NCBI GenBank assembly: GCA_010279815.1
Contig: QEOQ01000242.1
Coordinates: 722,398 to 733,057, forward strand
DNA from: Brachionus plicatilis
Taxonomy: Eukaryota; Rotifera; Eurotatoria; Ploima; Brachionidae
Length of the DNA stretch: 10,660 nt
Direction: 5' to 3'
Shown here: positions 1 to 7,701 of the stretch, piece by piece
Position numbering within the stretch: the stretch's first letter is position 1
Layout of the letters: every line of letters begins with the position of its first letter
Made by a program: the position numbers and the translations under genes
The notes under the pieces: model-generated
Databases searched by the model: none
Told to the model about the DNA's origin: nothing
What the model saw: the letters and a program-made list of their open reading frames with translations, nothing else

Positions 1-268
1 CACAATAATAAAAAAAAAAGAATCAATTGGTCAAATATACTACAAACACAAAATTTTCTTTTTAGAATAATTATTTAGAAATCCAAGTTGTAAAGAGGTA
101 TTTTTCTACACAAGAGAAACACAAGTGCATTCTAACAAAAAGAACACATCAGTCAACAACTCAGAATTGTTAAAACTCAAACCGAGTTCAGTTTTAAGAA
201 TACAAACTCTGGTCTTATAGACTCATTGAAGCCTGTTATACACAAAACAAGTCAAAGTTTAGAACAAA

Positions 269-438
269 GGAGTGATCTTATTTACTGGTACCAAGTTCTA
301 AATAATCTATTAAAAATTTCTTTCTAGCATTTAATTTCAATTATTAAATTATTTACCAATTCTATTTTCTAAAATTCAAATACAAATAACTTTAACACTT
401 CTTTATTTATTTTTTTGTTTTGTCAATGTGACTTAAAT
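269..438. repeat. 170-bp direct repeat, copy 1
   Basis: This segment begins GGAGTGATCTTATTTACTGG and ends GTCAATGTGACTTAAAT. It recurs exactly 465 bp downstream at 734-903. By eye 167 of 170 bases agree; the differences are at 384, 389 and 391. Both copies run into an A/T-rich stretch with AATAA and AATAAT units. It shows no TG...CA ends or terminal inverted repeats, so it does not look like an LTR or a small DNA transposon. It may be one unit of a longer tandem duplication or a dispersed non-coding repeat. Confidence 0.92.
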
Positions 439-733
439 CTTATCAATAAATAAATAATAATAATATACTATTTGAGGCAAAAATTTTCTTAATAAACTTT
501 TATTAAAAATGTTATTTAATTTTTTACACTTTGTTCTGTTCTTTTGTACCGAACTTGACAAAACCTTCAAGTCTGGACTTTTTTTAAAAATTTTCTTTCA
601 AAAATCGAAGTCTGGGCTTTAAAATTTGAATACTAAAGAAAAATTGTGAAGATTTTTATGCTAAAATTTCAAGAAAATTCTGACATATCAGGATTTTCGA
701 GAATTTTTTTTTATCTTCAAGTCGAATTTTATT

Positions 734-903
734 GGAGTGATCTTATTTACTGGTACCAAGTTCTAAATAATCTATTAAAAATTTCTTTCTAGCATTTAAT
801 TTCAATTATTAAATTATTTACCAATTCTATTTTCTAAAATTCAAATACGAATATCGTTAACACTTCTTTATTTATTTTTTTGTTTTGTCAATGTGACTTA
901 AAT
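734..903. repeat. 170-bp direct repeat, copy 2
   Basis: Second copy of the 170-bp repeat, in the same orientation as copy 1. It differs at 849, 854 and 856. The similarity starts and stops sharply: the bases before GGAGTGATC and after ACTTAAAT do not align without gaps. The three differences fall within eight bases, and the other roughly 160 bases are identical, which suggests a recent duplication or gene conversion. Confidence 0.92.
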
Positions 904-1189
904 AATAATAAAATAAATAATAATAATAACTTAATTACTCTACAATATCAATTAATAAAAGCGAAATTTTGCTTTTTTACACTGAATTATGTTACCGTGA
1001 TAATTACTGATAAATGATCGTTTTGCTATCCCAGGTAATTATTTTGACAGCCTAGTTTAAGCCATAGTCATTAAAATTAAATTCCAAGTCAGGTCTTTGA
1101 GTTGATTTAAGACTTGTGACTAGTAAATAACTTTTCTTTTTATGTTCTTAATTTTTTTTAATGTTCTCTTGAAAATGTTCAACTTTTGA

Positions 1190-1756
1190 TTCATTTTTAC
1201 GATTATGACAGATGTTAGAAAATGTTTAAGCCTTGAAGTCGTTGCTGCTATGAGCAAACCTGATGCTATACGGCAAATGATCAACCGAACCCGAAGTAAA
1301 AAGTTTTCATTTAAGAAACTTAAAGCCAACTCGTTGTCTTAGATCGAAATTCCTTTCGAATTACGAAAGACATGCCGCGACGAAGAGTTCTATTGGGACG
1401 ATACCGGATGGGAAGATAAAAATCGAATCATAATTTTTACAACCAAATCAAATCTTCAAATACTCGATCATAACTTGGACTGGTATGTGGATGGCACCTT
1501 TTATATATCACCAAAATATTTTAAACAAATATACACTTTTCATGTAATCAAGAATTCATCATTGATTCCATGTGTTTATGTTATGTTGCCAAATAAAAAG
1601 AAATCAACTTACAAAAAATTGTTTAAAATGTTAAAGTCAATTAACAGTCCCAAATCTATCAACATGGACTTCGAGAAAGCAGCAATGACCGCCGCTCAAG
1701 ATCAATATTTTTTAGACATTTCCAGACTGAGGGATTATTATAATTGTCTCTTTTAG
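1190..1756 (+). pseudogene. MULE-type transposase fragment, degraded
   Basis: Frame from about 1190 to the TAG at 1754-1756, interrupted by an internal TAG at 1340-1342. The part after that stop reads like the MULE transposase domain seen in Mutator-like elements and many animal MULE/FLYWCH proteins: a WYVDGTF block with the first catalytic Asp at 1490-1492, then an IYTFHV / IPCVYVMLPNK block, then MDFEKAA with the second catalytic Asp at 1667-1669. The part before the stop (SLEVVAAMSKPDAIR) resembles the helical region that precedes this domain in such proteins. The frame loses family resemblance after about 1700, so the third acidic residue and the usual Cys/His stretch are missing. I see no start codon context, terminal inverted repeats or target duplication. 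An immobile relic is the best reading. The match to MULE is from motif memory, not a search. Confidence 0.7.
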
Positions 1757-2002
1757 TTTAATTGAAAACCTTACTTATTGGATTAAATTCTATATTTCTA
1801 TTGGATATTAAAATTCTCATTCAAAATAAAAATCTCACATTGTATCTATTGAATCAATATGAAAAGCTTTGCGGAGAAATCAATGCAATTTAGAGGGAAT
1901 TAAACAAATTAAAATATTAATTATTAAATAAAAAATCGGTTAAGGTAAAATATTTTTATTTCCATAAGTTTCTTTAATAAACAAAAAAAATCTTTAAATC
2001 TT
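1757..2002. other. Non-coding AT-rich spacer
   Basis: Between the transposase relic and the tail of element A. A short plus-strand open stretch near 1790-1890 is rich in Leu, Ile, Asn and Lys, as expected by chance in AT-rich DNA, and matches nothing I know. The 3' LTR of element A would be expected around here, but I cannot recognise LTR ends, a primer site or a polypurine tract. Confidence 0.5.
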
Positions 2003-2201
2003 CTAATAAAAAATTGCAAAAAATTCTTGACTTTTGATTTCAAACTCAAAATTTCCTTTCGCCATAATTAGACTTTCGTTAAGTTCATTTTGATCTGATT
2101 TTGGAAATACTAGTTTATATTCGTTTTTCAATTTATCCAGGATCACATCATTCTGTTTGAATTTTTTTTGCTTTTATAATTGATGATAATAATGCTCTAA
2201 A
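2003..2201 (-). pseudogene. Possible coding relic after element A integrase
   Basis: A minus-strand frame is open from 2173 down to a TAG at 2003-2005. It reads as a plausible charged protein segment (for example LDKLKNEYKLVFPKSDQNEL). Upstream in the same frame, beyond a TAA at 2174-2176, a further short stretch continues to about 2210. It could be the C-terminal tail of the integrase or the start of a later gene of element A. I do not recognise a domain, and 56 codons can stay open by chance. Confidence 0.3.
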
Positions 2202-3191
2202 CTATTTTTGTAGGCTTACGTATGTTTTCCAAATTTTTCGAATCATTATTCTTTTAAGCATCTGCTTTTGAAGTGGATTGGTTTGTTCTTTGTTTGTCAC
2301 CACCTTCAGAATCAGGCTCTTCCGATTTTTTCTCATTGACAAACAGTTGCTCCTTCTTTTTAGTTCCTTAATCAATTTCACAAATCTCAGCAAAACGTAA
2401 TAAATACAGTTATAATATATCTCAAAATTGTTCTTTTTTCTTCTTTTCCTTTGTTGTTCTATATTTTCATAGCTAGTTCTCAACCGATTAAGCAGCTTTA
2501 TTTTATAATCAAATTTATCTTCAGTATCATCTGTCTCAACATTTCTTGCTGTACCAAACATAAGATCAGAAGGCAAAACTGCATCTCGCCCAAATAACAA
2601 AAAGATGGGAGTTTCCTTAATAGTCATATTAATGGTTACTCTGTAGGCCAATAAAATGTCATCGATTAATTCATCCCAGTTATTTTGATTTTCTTTAACT
2701 AACATTGCAAGTGCGTTTGACAGGAATCTGTTAAATCAGTTTTCCCGTTAGTTTGCGGATGTTTGCTACTGCATTCCAGCTTATTAATATTGAACTTCTT
2801 GCAAATAATTTTAAACAAATTCGAGGTAAATTGAGTTCCCTGATCTGTTAAGTATCGATATTATCACAGAGTAGAATTTTCTAGCCACCTCTTCAGCCTC
2901 CAAAGTACGCAATGGACAAGCCTCTACCCAATTTGTAAATAGATCAACAAAAACTAATATATACTTAAAACCATTCTTTGACCTTTAAAGTGGACTAAGA
3001 ATATCCAAACCCACAATCTCAAATGCATATGAAACCTGAATTGGCTGTAACATTCCATTTTTAACAGGTTGACTCGGTTTAACCCGATTACAACTTAAAC
3101 AAGCGCTTACCCATCTCCTTATATCTGAATACATACCCTGCGAGTAAAACTTACTTTTTAAGTGATGATACACCTACATAAGCTATTGCTT
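2202..3191 (-). pseudogene. Integrase of element A, multiply broken
   Basis: Integrase inserts retrotransposon cDNA into host DNA. The zinc-binding region is near 3173-3080 (FYSQGMYSDIRRWVSACLSC): the CxxC pair is present but the GHxG-type histidine region is garbled by stops at 3190-3170. The core keeps the first Asp in GLDILSPL (3003-3005). The second Asp is in TDQGTQF (2843-2845), in another frame. The block HPQTNGK follows, but the expected catalytic Glu, 35 residues after the second Asp, is read as Asp (GAT at 2735-2737), at the point where a further frameshift occurs. From 2705 down the frame resumes with the C-terminal core (NNWDELIDDILLAYR, LLFGRDAVLPSD). Around 2360-2400 the more protein-like reading moves to another frame rich in Glu, Lys and Ser. 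Non-functional. Confidence 0.85.
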
Positions 3192-4007
3192 TTAAATGAT
3201 AGTTTCTAGTAGAACAGGTATTAATTGTTGTGGGACAGCTAACAGGAGTCCTTTTTCTCCATTGAAATAGAGTATTGAGTATTTGATTGTTAACCTAAGG
3301 GAGTAGTTCGAGTTATTGTCTCTTAAAAGACTGTTGAAAATAGAATGTAAGTAGGGAATTTTAGCCTGCTCCTCTATAATGTCAAAATTTAGAATGGAAC
3401 TTGTCTCTATTCCATGTTGAATATTCCCTACTAACAAGTAAGGATCAATATCAATTACATCAGGCTCTATTCTTCTTGGGACAAGTCTAGATAAAGCGTC
3501 AGCATTAGAGTTTTTAGAACCTTTCTTGTGTCTTATTTCAAAGTTAAATTCACTTACCCTCAAGGCGCACCTTACAAGTCGTGCAGGAGCTTGAGCTTCC
3601 ATTAACCATTTCAAGGATTCATGATCAGTTTCAATCAAGAATCTCAGTTCGATAATAAATGGTCTAAACTGGTCACATGCCCATAGTGTAGCATATGCTT
3701 CCTTCTCTCTAACAATCCAGTTTTTTTCAGAGATTGGTAAAATTCTTCTAATATATTCGATTACCTTTTCCTCTCCATTGATACGTTGACAAAGAACAGC
3801 ACCTAACCCCACGTCACTTGCATCAGTTTGGACGATAAAAGGAAAGTTGAAATCTGGGTGACTTAAAATCGGTTGTTGAGTTAATATATTTTTGAGTTTA
3901 TCGAAACTTTCTTGATGTTTTTCCGACCAAGCGTATTCCATGCTTTCATGGGTTAATTCATATAGGCTGATGCAATAGTAGAAAAATTTGATTTCTATAA
4001 TATCCAC
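3192..4007 (-). pseudogene. RNase H domain of element A pol
   Basis: Ty3/gypsy RNase H degrades the RNA strand of the RNA-DNA hybrid during reverse transcription. Within the 271-codon open stretch the acidic residues are all present: D62 in TDASDVGLGAVL, the REKEA glutamates at 101 and 103, D128 in ETDHESLKWL and D170 in NSNADALSR. The connection (tether) segment before it begins near residue 15 (SLYELTHESMEYAWS). About 95 residues follow DALSR as the linker toward integrase. The apparent start is not a real one: the frame is the continuation of RT after frameshifts at 3965-4000. The stop at 3192-3194 falls where the integrase zinc finger should begin. The domain looks intact, but it is only part of a broken polyprotein. 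Confidence 0.88.
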
Positions 4008-4305
4008 ATAATCCCAAATAACTTCTTAACTCACACTTCGATTTAGGAACAGGTATCTCTAAAATAGCTATTATTTTCTGTGGGACAGGGCTTATACCTG
4101 CAGCACTAACCTTGTGACCTAAATTAATCAAGTCTCTTTTACAAAAAGAGCATTTGGAACCCTTAACTTTTAAGTTGAATTCTCGCATCCTTTCGAACAC
4201 AGATTTTAAATGCTCCATATGGGCGTCAAAAGTGCTCGAGAAGATGATAATATCATCAAGATAAATCAGACAACAAAGCCATTTTAATCCTGTTCGCAGC
4301 GCCAT
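3958..4305 (-). pseudogene. Reverse transcriptase C-terminal half, element A
   Basis: The YLDD active-site box of reverse transcriptase is at residues 15-18 (4252-4263), followed by the usual gypsy sequence through the thumb and connection: HMEHLKSVFERM, KCSFCKRDLINLGH, SYLGLCGYYR. Only the second half of RT is present. The fingers and the palm segment carrying the first catalytic Asp, and the FGLxNAP-type box, are missing, because the sequence upstream of 4305 is unrelated to RT. Just after GYYR the coding sense passes through three frames within about 50 bases (frame of this ORF, then a short NFSTIAS stretch, then the RNase H frame), so there are at least two small indels near 3965-4000. 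The ATG at 4303-4305 is probably an ordinary internal codon. Confidence 0.87.
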
Positions 4306-4435
4306 TATGTTGTAGGCTTACTTGGCTATCAGAATTCATTGTAAAAAAAGAAACAAAGGTTTGTTTTTAAAGCTCTTTATTATAACTCTAAAGAACTTTG
4401 AAATTGCTGAACCAGGAATTATCAAATTTAGCAAA
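4306..4435 (-). other. Rearranged segment between protease and RT, element A
   Basis: This stretch replaces what should be the protease C-terminus and the RT N-terminus, several hundred bases in an intact element. Its right part (from 4398) is an inverted copy of protease sequence; the rest has no recognisable coding content. It marks a deletion combined with an inverted duplication. Confidence 0.6.
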
Positions 4436-4442
4436 CTAGAAA
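4398..4442 (+). repeat. Foldback inverted repeat, left arm
   Basis: The 45 bases here are the reverse complement of 4525-4569, with one mismatch (the A-A-T-T of CCAGGAATTATC faces AAGT in the other arm). The arms are separated by 82 bases. The right arm is authentic protease coding sequence read on the minus strand, so this left arm is the displaced copy. The stop that ends the protease frame (4436-4438) lies inside it. Confidence 0.93.
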
Positions 4443-4720
4443 ATCCCCTCTATGTCAATATCTAACTTAACTCTGAAATTACTTTCTGTTAACAAAGTGT
4501 CTCTTAATTTAATTTTCAAAATGCTTTCTAGTTTGCTAAATTTGATACTTCCTGGTTCAGCAATTTCAAGAATTTTATTCAAACATTCTTTCTTAATCAT
4601 GCTTCTGCTAGCTCCTGTGTCGAGGACATTCGATACATTAATACCAAATATGTTAGAAGATATTTTTATTAGATTGCTAGAATTTAGGTCTAAGGAGATG
4701 AATTTGTGAATGGCTACTAT
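4436..4720 (-). pseudogene. Aspartic protease of element A, truncated
   Basis: A 94-codon minus-strand frame without a start codon, open from 4720 to a TAG at 4436-4438. It contains VLDTGASRSMI with the catalytic DTG at 4613-4621, the hallmark of retroviral and Ty3/gypsy proteases, which act as dimers to cut the Gag-Pol polyprotein. The approach strand IFGINVSNV precedes it, as is usual. The C-terminal Ile-Leu-Gly-x-Asp-type box is missing because the frame runs into the inverted copy of itself. The plus-strand reading frame over 4452-4709 is only the antisense shadow of this domain. The TAA at 4721-4723 closes the frame upstream; the gag end that should precede it is not visible. Confidence 0.82.
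4525..4569 (-). repeat. Foldback inverted repeat, right arm
   Basis: Partner of 4398-4442, 44 of 45 bases complementary. This arm encodes the minus-strand protease segment around LEIAEPGSIKFSKLE, so it is probably the source copy. As DNA or RNA the two arms could form a long hairpin with an 82-base loop. Confidence 0.93.
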
Positions 4721-4899
4721 TTATCATTGTACTTAAAAAAATTATTTTGGTCCCTAATTTCAATTTTTTTTGTACCTAACTGCAATAATACCTAATTTGA
4801 TAATAACGAAACCTAAATAAATTTTTTCAAATTTTTTAATTATTTAATACCTAAATTGTGTTAATTAGTACCTAAAATTAGTAGTCAAACTTATCTTAT
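4721..4899. other. Junction between element A and element B
   Basis: An AT-rich 180-bp stretch separating the truncated 5' end of element A from the truncated 3' end of element B. A polypurine tract and the 3' LTR of element B would be expected here, and the gag of element A as well. Neither is recognisable, so both elements have lost their ends at this junction. Confidence 0.5.
4752..4875. repeat. Spaced CCTAA motifs, about 20-bp period
   Basis: Six copies of (A/C)CCTAA start at 4752, 4774, 4790, 4811, 4849 and 4870; on the minus strand these read TTAGGT or TTAGGG. Intervals are 22, 16, 21, 38 and 21 bases, so roughly one motif per 20 bases with one double step. Flanking bases are loosely alike (CCTAATTTGATAAT, CCTAAATTGTGTTAAT), which suggests a decayed tandem repeat. 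It lies between the two retroelements and could be remnant LTR or spacer DNA. It is not a telomere array, since the units are not contiguous. Confidence 0.6.
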
Positions 4900-6405
4900 T
4901 CAGATTGTTATTAGAATCATCTGTAACGTTTTTTCGGTGTGATGGATAATTTTATTGATTGAATCAGGAATACGCAATGAAAAATCGTTTTTTGTAAGTG
5001 TTTCGTTTATAGTATCTCTGTTTGGACCATAGTTAAGATTAAGTTGATCTTTATTTGATGTTTCCTTTTCAACAAAATTAAACAACTTTCCATAATGGTT
5101 AAAGTCTAAATCATTAAAGTTTAATTGATCTCTGTGTAAATGAATAACCATTTGGCTATAGTTGAGTCTTAGAATTTGTTTATTTTTCCTAAGGTATAAA
5201 CTAGAGTCATTCAAATGTATGTATTTTGATGAAACTATATCACACTTTACAAGTTTTGAATTATCTAAAATAATTCCATCAGGTTTTAAAAATCCTTTGT
5301 AATTTTTGTTCCTTATTTCAAAATTTACTTGCATATCGGTGTAACATTCTATTGAGATATTGTTGAATGTTACCCGAGTTAAGCTAATACATTCCAATTT
5401 ATAAAGTTCTTCTTTCTCAGCTAAGATGTTTAAATCATTACCATATTGATCATTTATTCTTTAAATTTTATTAGATCCTCTGAAAGTCTTAAGTAATGCC
5501 ATAATAGAGTAACAAAACTTTACAGACATCATTGTCTTCAATTTCGTAAACAGATTGAACACTTTGTAATCCGTATCAGCCAAAGTTAAATCTATTAACT
5601 GGTTAATACTTGTCTCGTCGATCTTCAAATGAGCATTATTTTTACTTGTAATGTAAATATCATCGTTTGTTTTTAGTAAAACCATGTCACATTCATGTTC
5701 TTTCGAATATGTCTCAAGTAAAATTTTTTCTTTATCTGAGTAAAAGATGTTATCAATTTTAGTGAAATTGATTTTTCCTATAAATTTAAATAGACAAGAA
5801 TTGATTATGTCTCGTTTCCATACAATCACTTTGTCACAGATACTACAGAATTCGCGTTTAGCATAACACTCGCCTTGTCCTACCAGTAAACCATCTTTTG
5901 GTTGAAACAAAGGTGAGGTTTCATTTTCTGCCTTAATAGTTTTTACATAGTACTCGCAATTTATAATTTCAAATTCACGAGGATTCTATAAAGCAAAATC
6001 GATCTTAGGTTTTTCTATAAAGTAGCATCTGTCTTCTTCGCATAACATTAGATTTGAGTCGCACTTTTTTGTGTAAATCATATCCCAACACTCTATAGAA
6101 CTTACTTGTAATGGGGCTGTAAAATAATTAATTTCATCATTACCCCATAATGGACGATAAGTTCTTCCAATTATTTTTGTTATTAGGCAAACGTACCCGC
6201 GACCATCGACACTATATTTTGATTTCCGTAACATACTATACTCGTTAGATTCACCATACCGTTTATTATGGTGATTGCAGTCAAGTTCGTTTAAGTCATA
6301 CAAACTACGTTTAGTATGTGAAAGACAATATTGGAACATGCTATCAATCGATTGACATAAAATTGGAGTGATAAATACCATAAATAACATGATAATCATA
6401 ATAAA
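4900..6405 (-). pseudogene. Env-like glycoprotein region of element B
   Basis: Directly after the chromodomain, in the same frame as pol, comes a hydrophobic segment (MIIMLFMVFITPILC from 6399) followed by Gln-Ser: a good secretory signal peptide with a plausible cleavage site. The next 120 residues contain seven cysteines, including ECWDMIYTKKC and CEEDRC. The frame continues through a TAG at 5986-5988 to a block with CYAKREFCSICDKVIVWK, through a TAA at 5461-5463, and ends at a TGA at 4900-4902. At least five N-glycosylation sequons are present (NET, NFT, NDS, NYS, NET). This is how a viral envelope ectodomain looks. No C-terminal transmembrane anchor is visible, so the 3' end is probably truncated. 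Which envelope family it belongs to I cannot say; the cysteine and Trp pattern vaguely recalls glycoproteins of negative-strand RNA viruses such as chuviruses. That is a weak impression. Confidence 0.68.
6355..6399 (-). other. Signal peptide of env-like product
   Basis: Fifteen residues starting at an ATG (6397-6399): mostly Ile, Leu, Met, Phe and Val, then Thr-Pro-Ile-Leu-Cys followed by Gln-Ser. The composition and length fit a signal peptide. An env product made from a spliced RNA could start at this ATG or the next one (6388-6390). In the unspliced polyprotein the same stretch would be an internal membrane segment. Confidence 0.6.
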
Positions 6406-7701
6406 AGAATGGTTGAGACTTCGAGAAAATAGACTTGTTTGGTGAATTTTACCGTGAAATTCTTCTATTGTTTCGATATTATCTATATGATTTTCAGGTA
6501 TCCAACTATTTTCTGATACTGGTGAATCAAGCCATTTGACAAAATATTTGATTTTTTCATTCCTTGTTCTCCAATCCATAATGCTTTCTATTTGAAATTT
6601 GATTTGAGCATCATCAGACTTAGGAACTACTTTGAGCTTGTTTCGTGGGAGAGATTTGACGTATTTGCCATCTACAGTAGTAAGTTTGTAATTACCCCCT
6701 TTCGCTCGTTCCACTACAACGTAAGGACCTAGGTAATTAGCCTCAAGTTTACCTTTAATAGGTTTATTCATTATGAAGACATGGGTTCCTGTTGATAGTT
6801 TGTCTTCCTTAACAAGATTTCTATCATCTTGTATTGATTTTTGTCTTTTTTGATACTTATCCAGTGTATTATTTACATTGTTTAGAGTTACTTCTTGTAA
6901 TTTCTTTATCTCTAAAGCTCGTTTACAAATTGCTTCTAAATCATTTTCATTATCAGAGGTTCGATAATCTTGGAAATGATTAACTTTTCTTCCAAAGTAT
7001 TGTTCGAAAGGAGTAAAACCCGTAGCAGTATGAACTTTTGTATTGTATGCCATTAGAATATATGGGAGCCAATCGATCCATTCTTCAGGACTTGAGTCCA
7101 CATGTTTATTCAAGCTGTTTATTAGGGTTTTGTTAAAACGTTCCGTTAAGCCATTTGTTTGTGGATGGTACGGTGAAGTAACTCTTCTCTCAATACGGCT
7201 TAGTTTTAATAGAGAAGTAACCGTTTTGTTTAGGAATTCTTTACCTTGATCGGACAACAGCTCTTTTGGAGGTCCATTTTCAGCAATGAATGACCATAAA
7301 TACTGTGCCTGTTCTTCTTGGGTTTTATTACGTATACAATAAGCCCAAGCTTTACGAGTCAAAGGTTCGGTGATAACAAGTATACCTTTGAAACCTTCAG
7401 GAGTCTCTGGTAAACCCCAAATAAGATCTATAGCTATTCTTTCAAAAACGGTTTTGACTTTTATTGCCTTAGCCGGATGGTAAATTTGTCTTTCTTTGTT
7501 GTGTTTCTGACATTGAACACATTTACCAATTATTAATTTGACATCTTTATCCATATTTTTCCAATAGTATTGCTCTTTGAGTCTTTTCGTAGTAGCTTCC
7601 GGACCATAATGACCAACAAGATGAGCGATTTCAATGTAATTTTTCCTATCTTCTTTTCTGGGAACGTAAAGACAGTCTTCACTTTCTGGATTCTCATCTA
7701 G
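6406..7701 (-). pseudogene. Integrase of element B
   Basis: An intact-looking integrase. Its HHCC zinc finger starts upstream of any ATG: the His pair is in AHLVGHYG (7609-7611 and 7621-7623) and the Cys pair in KCVQC (C12, C15 counted from the Met at 7552-7554). The catalytic core has D43 in AIDLIWGLPE (7426-7428), D102 in SDQGKEF (7249-7251) and E138 in HPQTNGLTERF (7141-7143), so the last spacing is the classical 35 residues. The GPY motif of the C-terminal domain is at 276-278, with SLPRNKLKVV after it, then the chromodomain. All catalytic residues are present. It is marked broken only because TAA 7702-7704 separates it from RT-RNase H in the same frame. Confidence 0.93.
6445..6591 (-). 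other. Chromodomain at the integrase C-terminus
   Basis: Residues 322-370 of the downstream pol frame read IESIMDWRTRN...KYFVKWLDSPVSENSWIPENH...IEEFHGK. This matches the chromodomain pattern: an initial strand, the YxVKW block, an ENSW(I/E)P block and a closing helix. Aromatic positions are Tyr/Phe/Trp in KYFVKW and the Trp of SWIP, but the first cage aromatic expected near the N-terminus appears to be Ile/Met, so methyl-lysine binding is uncertain. In chromoviruses this domain helps guide integration to chromatin. Confidence 0.8.

Larger units (their letters stand above)
1..1189. other. AT-rich non-coding region
   Basis: About 1.2 kb of AT-rich DNA with many A and T runs and frequent stops in all frames. 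I find no protein-like reading frame, tRNA or rRNA. The only clear structure is the pair of 170-bp direct repeats annotated separately, each followed by an AATAA/AATAAT-rich tract. A reading frame of 69 codons on the minus strand near 1120-1329 lies antisense to the start of the transposase relic and is not a gene. Confidence 0.7.
2003..4720 (-). mobile_element. Element A: degraded Ty3/gypsy retrotransposon
   Basis: On the minus strand, from high to low coordinate, the order is protease (DTGA), reverse transcriptase (YLDD), RNase H, integrase, then an unassigned tail. PR-RT-RH-IN is the Ty3/gypsy order; Ty1/copia elements place integrase before RT. Gag, the protease C-terminus, the first half of RT (including its first catalytic Asp) and both LTRs are absent. 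A foldback inverted repeat sits where the RT N-terminus should be. There are several frameshifts and stops, so the copy cannot act on its own. It belongs to a different family from element B: RT, RNase H and integrase motifs differ throughout. Boundaries are approximate because no LTR was found. Confidence 0.85.

Noticed and set aside
269..903. The 170-bp repeats as a pair of LTRs around a small element
   Set aside because: No TG...CA ends, no primer binding site or polypurine tract, and only 295 bp of non-coding sequence between them.
2210..4320. Shared 12-mer GTAAGCCTACAA at both ends of element A on the minus strand
   Set aside because: A 12-base match between two points is expected by chance in a window this size, and the similarity does not extend.
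4452..4709. Plus-strand ORF of 85 codons
   Set aside because: It is the antisense of the element A protease; the minus strand carries the DTGA box.
4752..4875. TTAGG-type telomeric repeat
   Set aside because: Motifs are about 20 bp apart rather than contiguous, and mostly TTAGGT.
7043..7249. Plus-strand ORF over the integrase core
   Set aside because: Antisense shadow of a clearly functional-type integrase domain.
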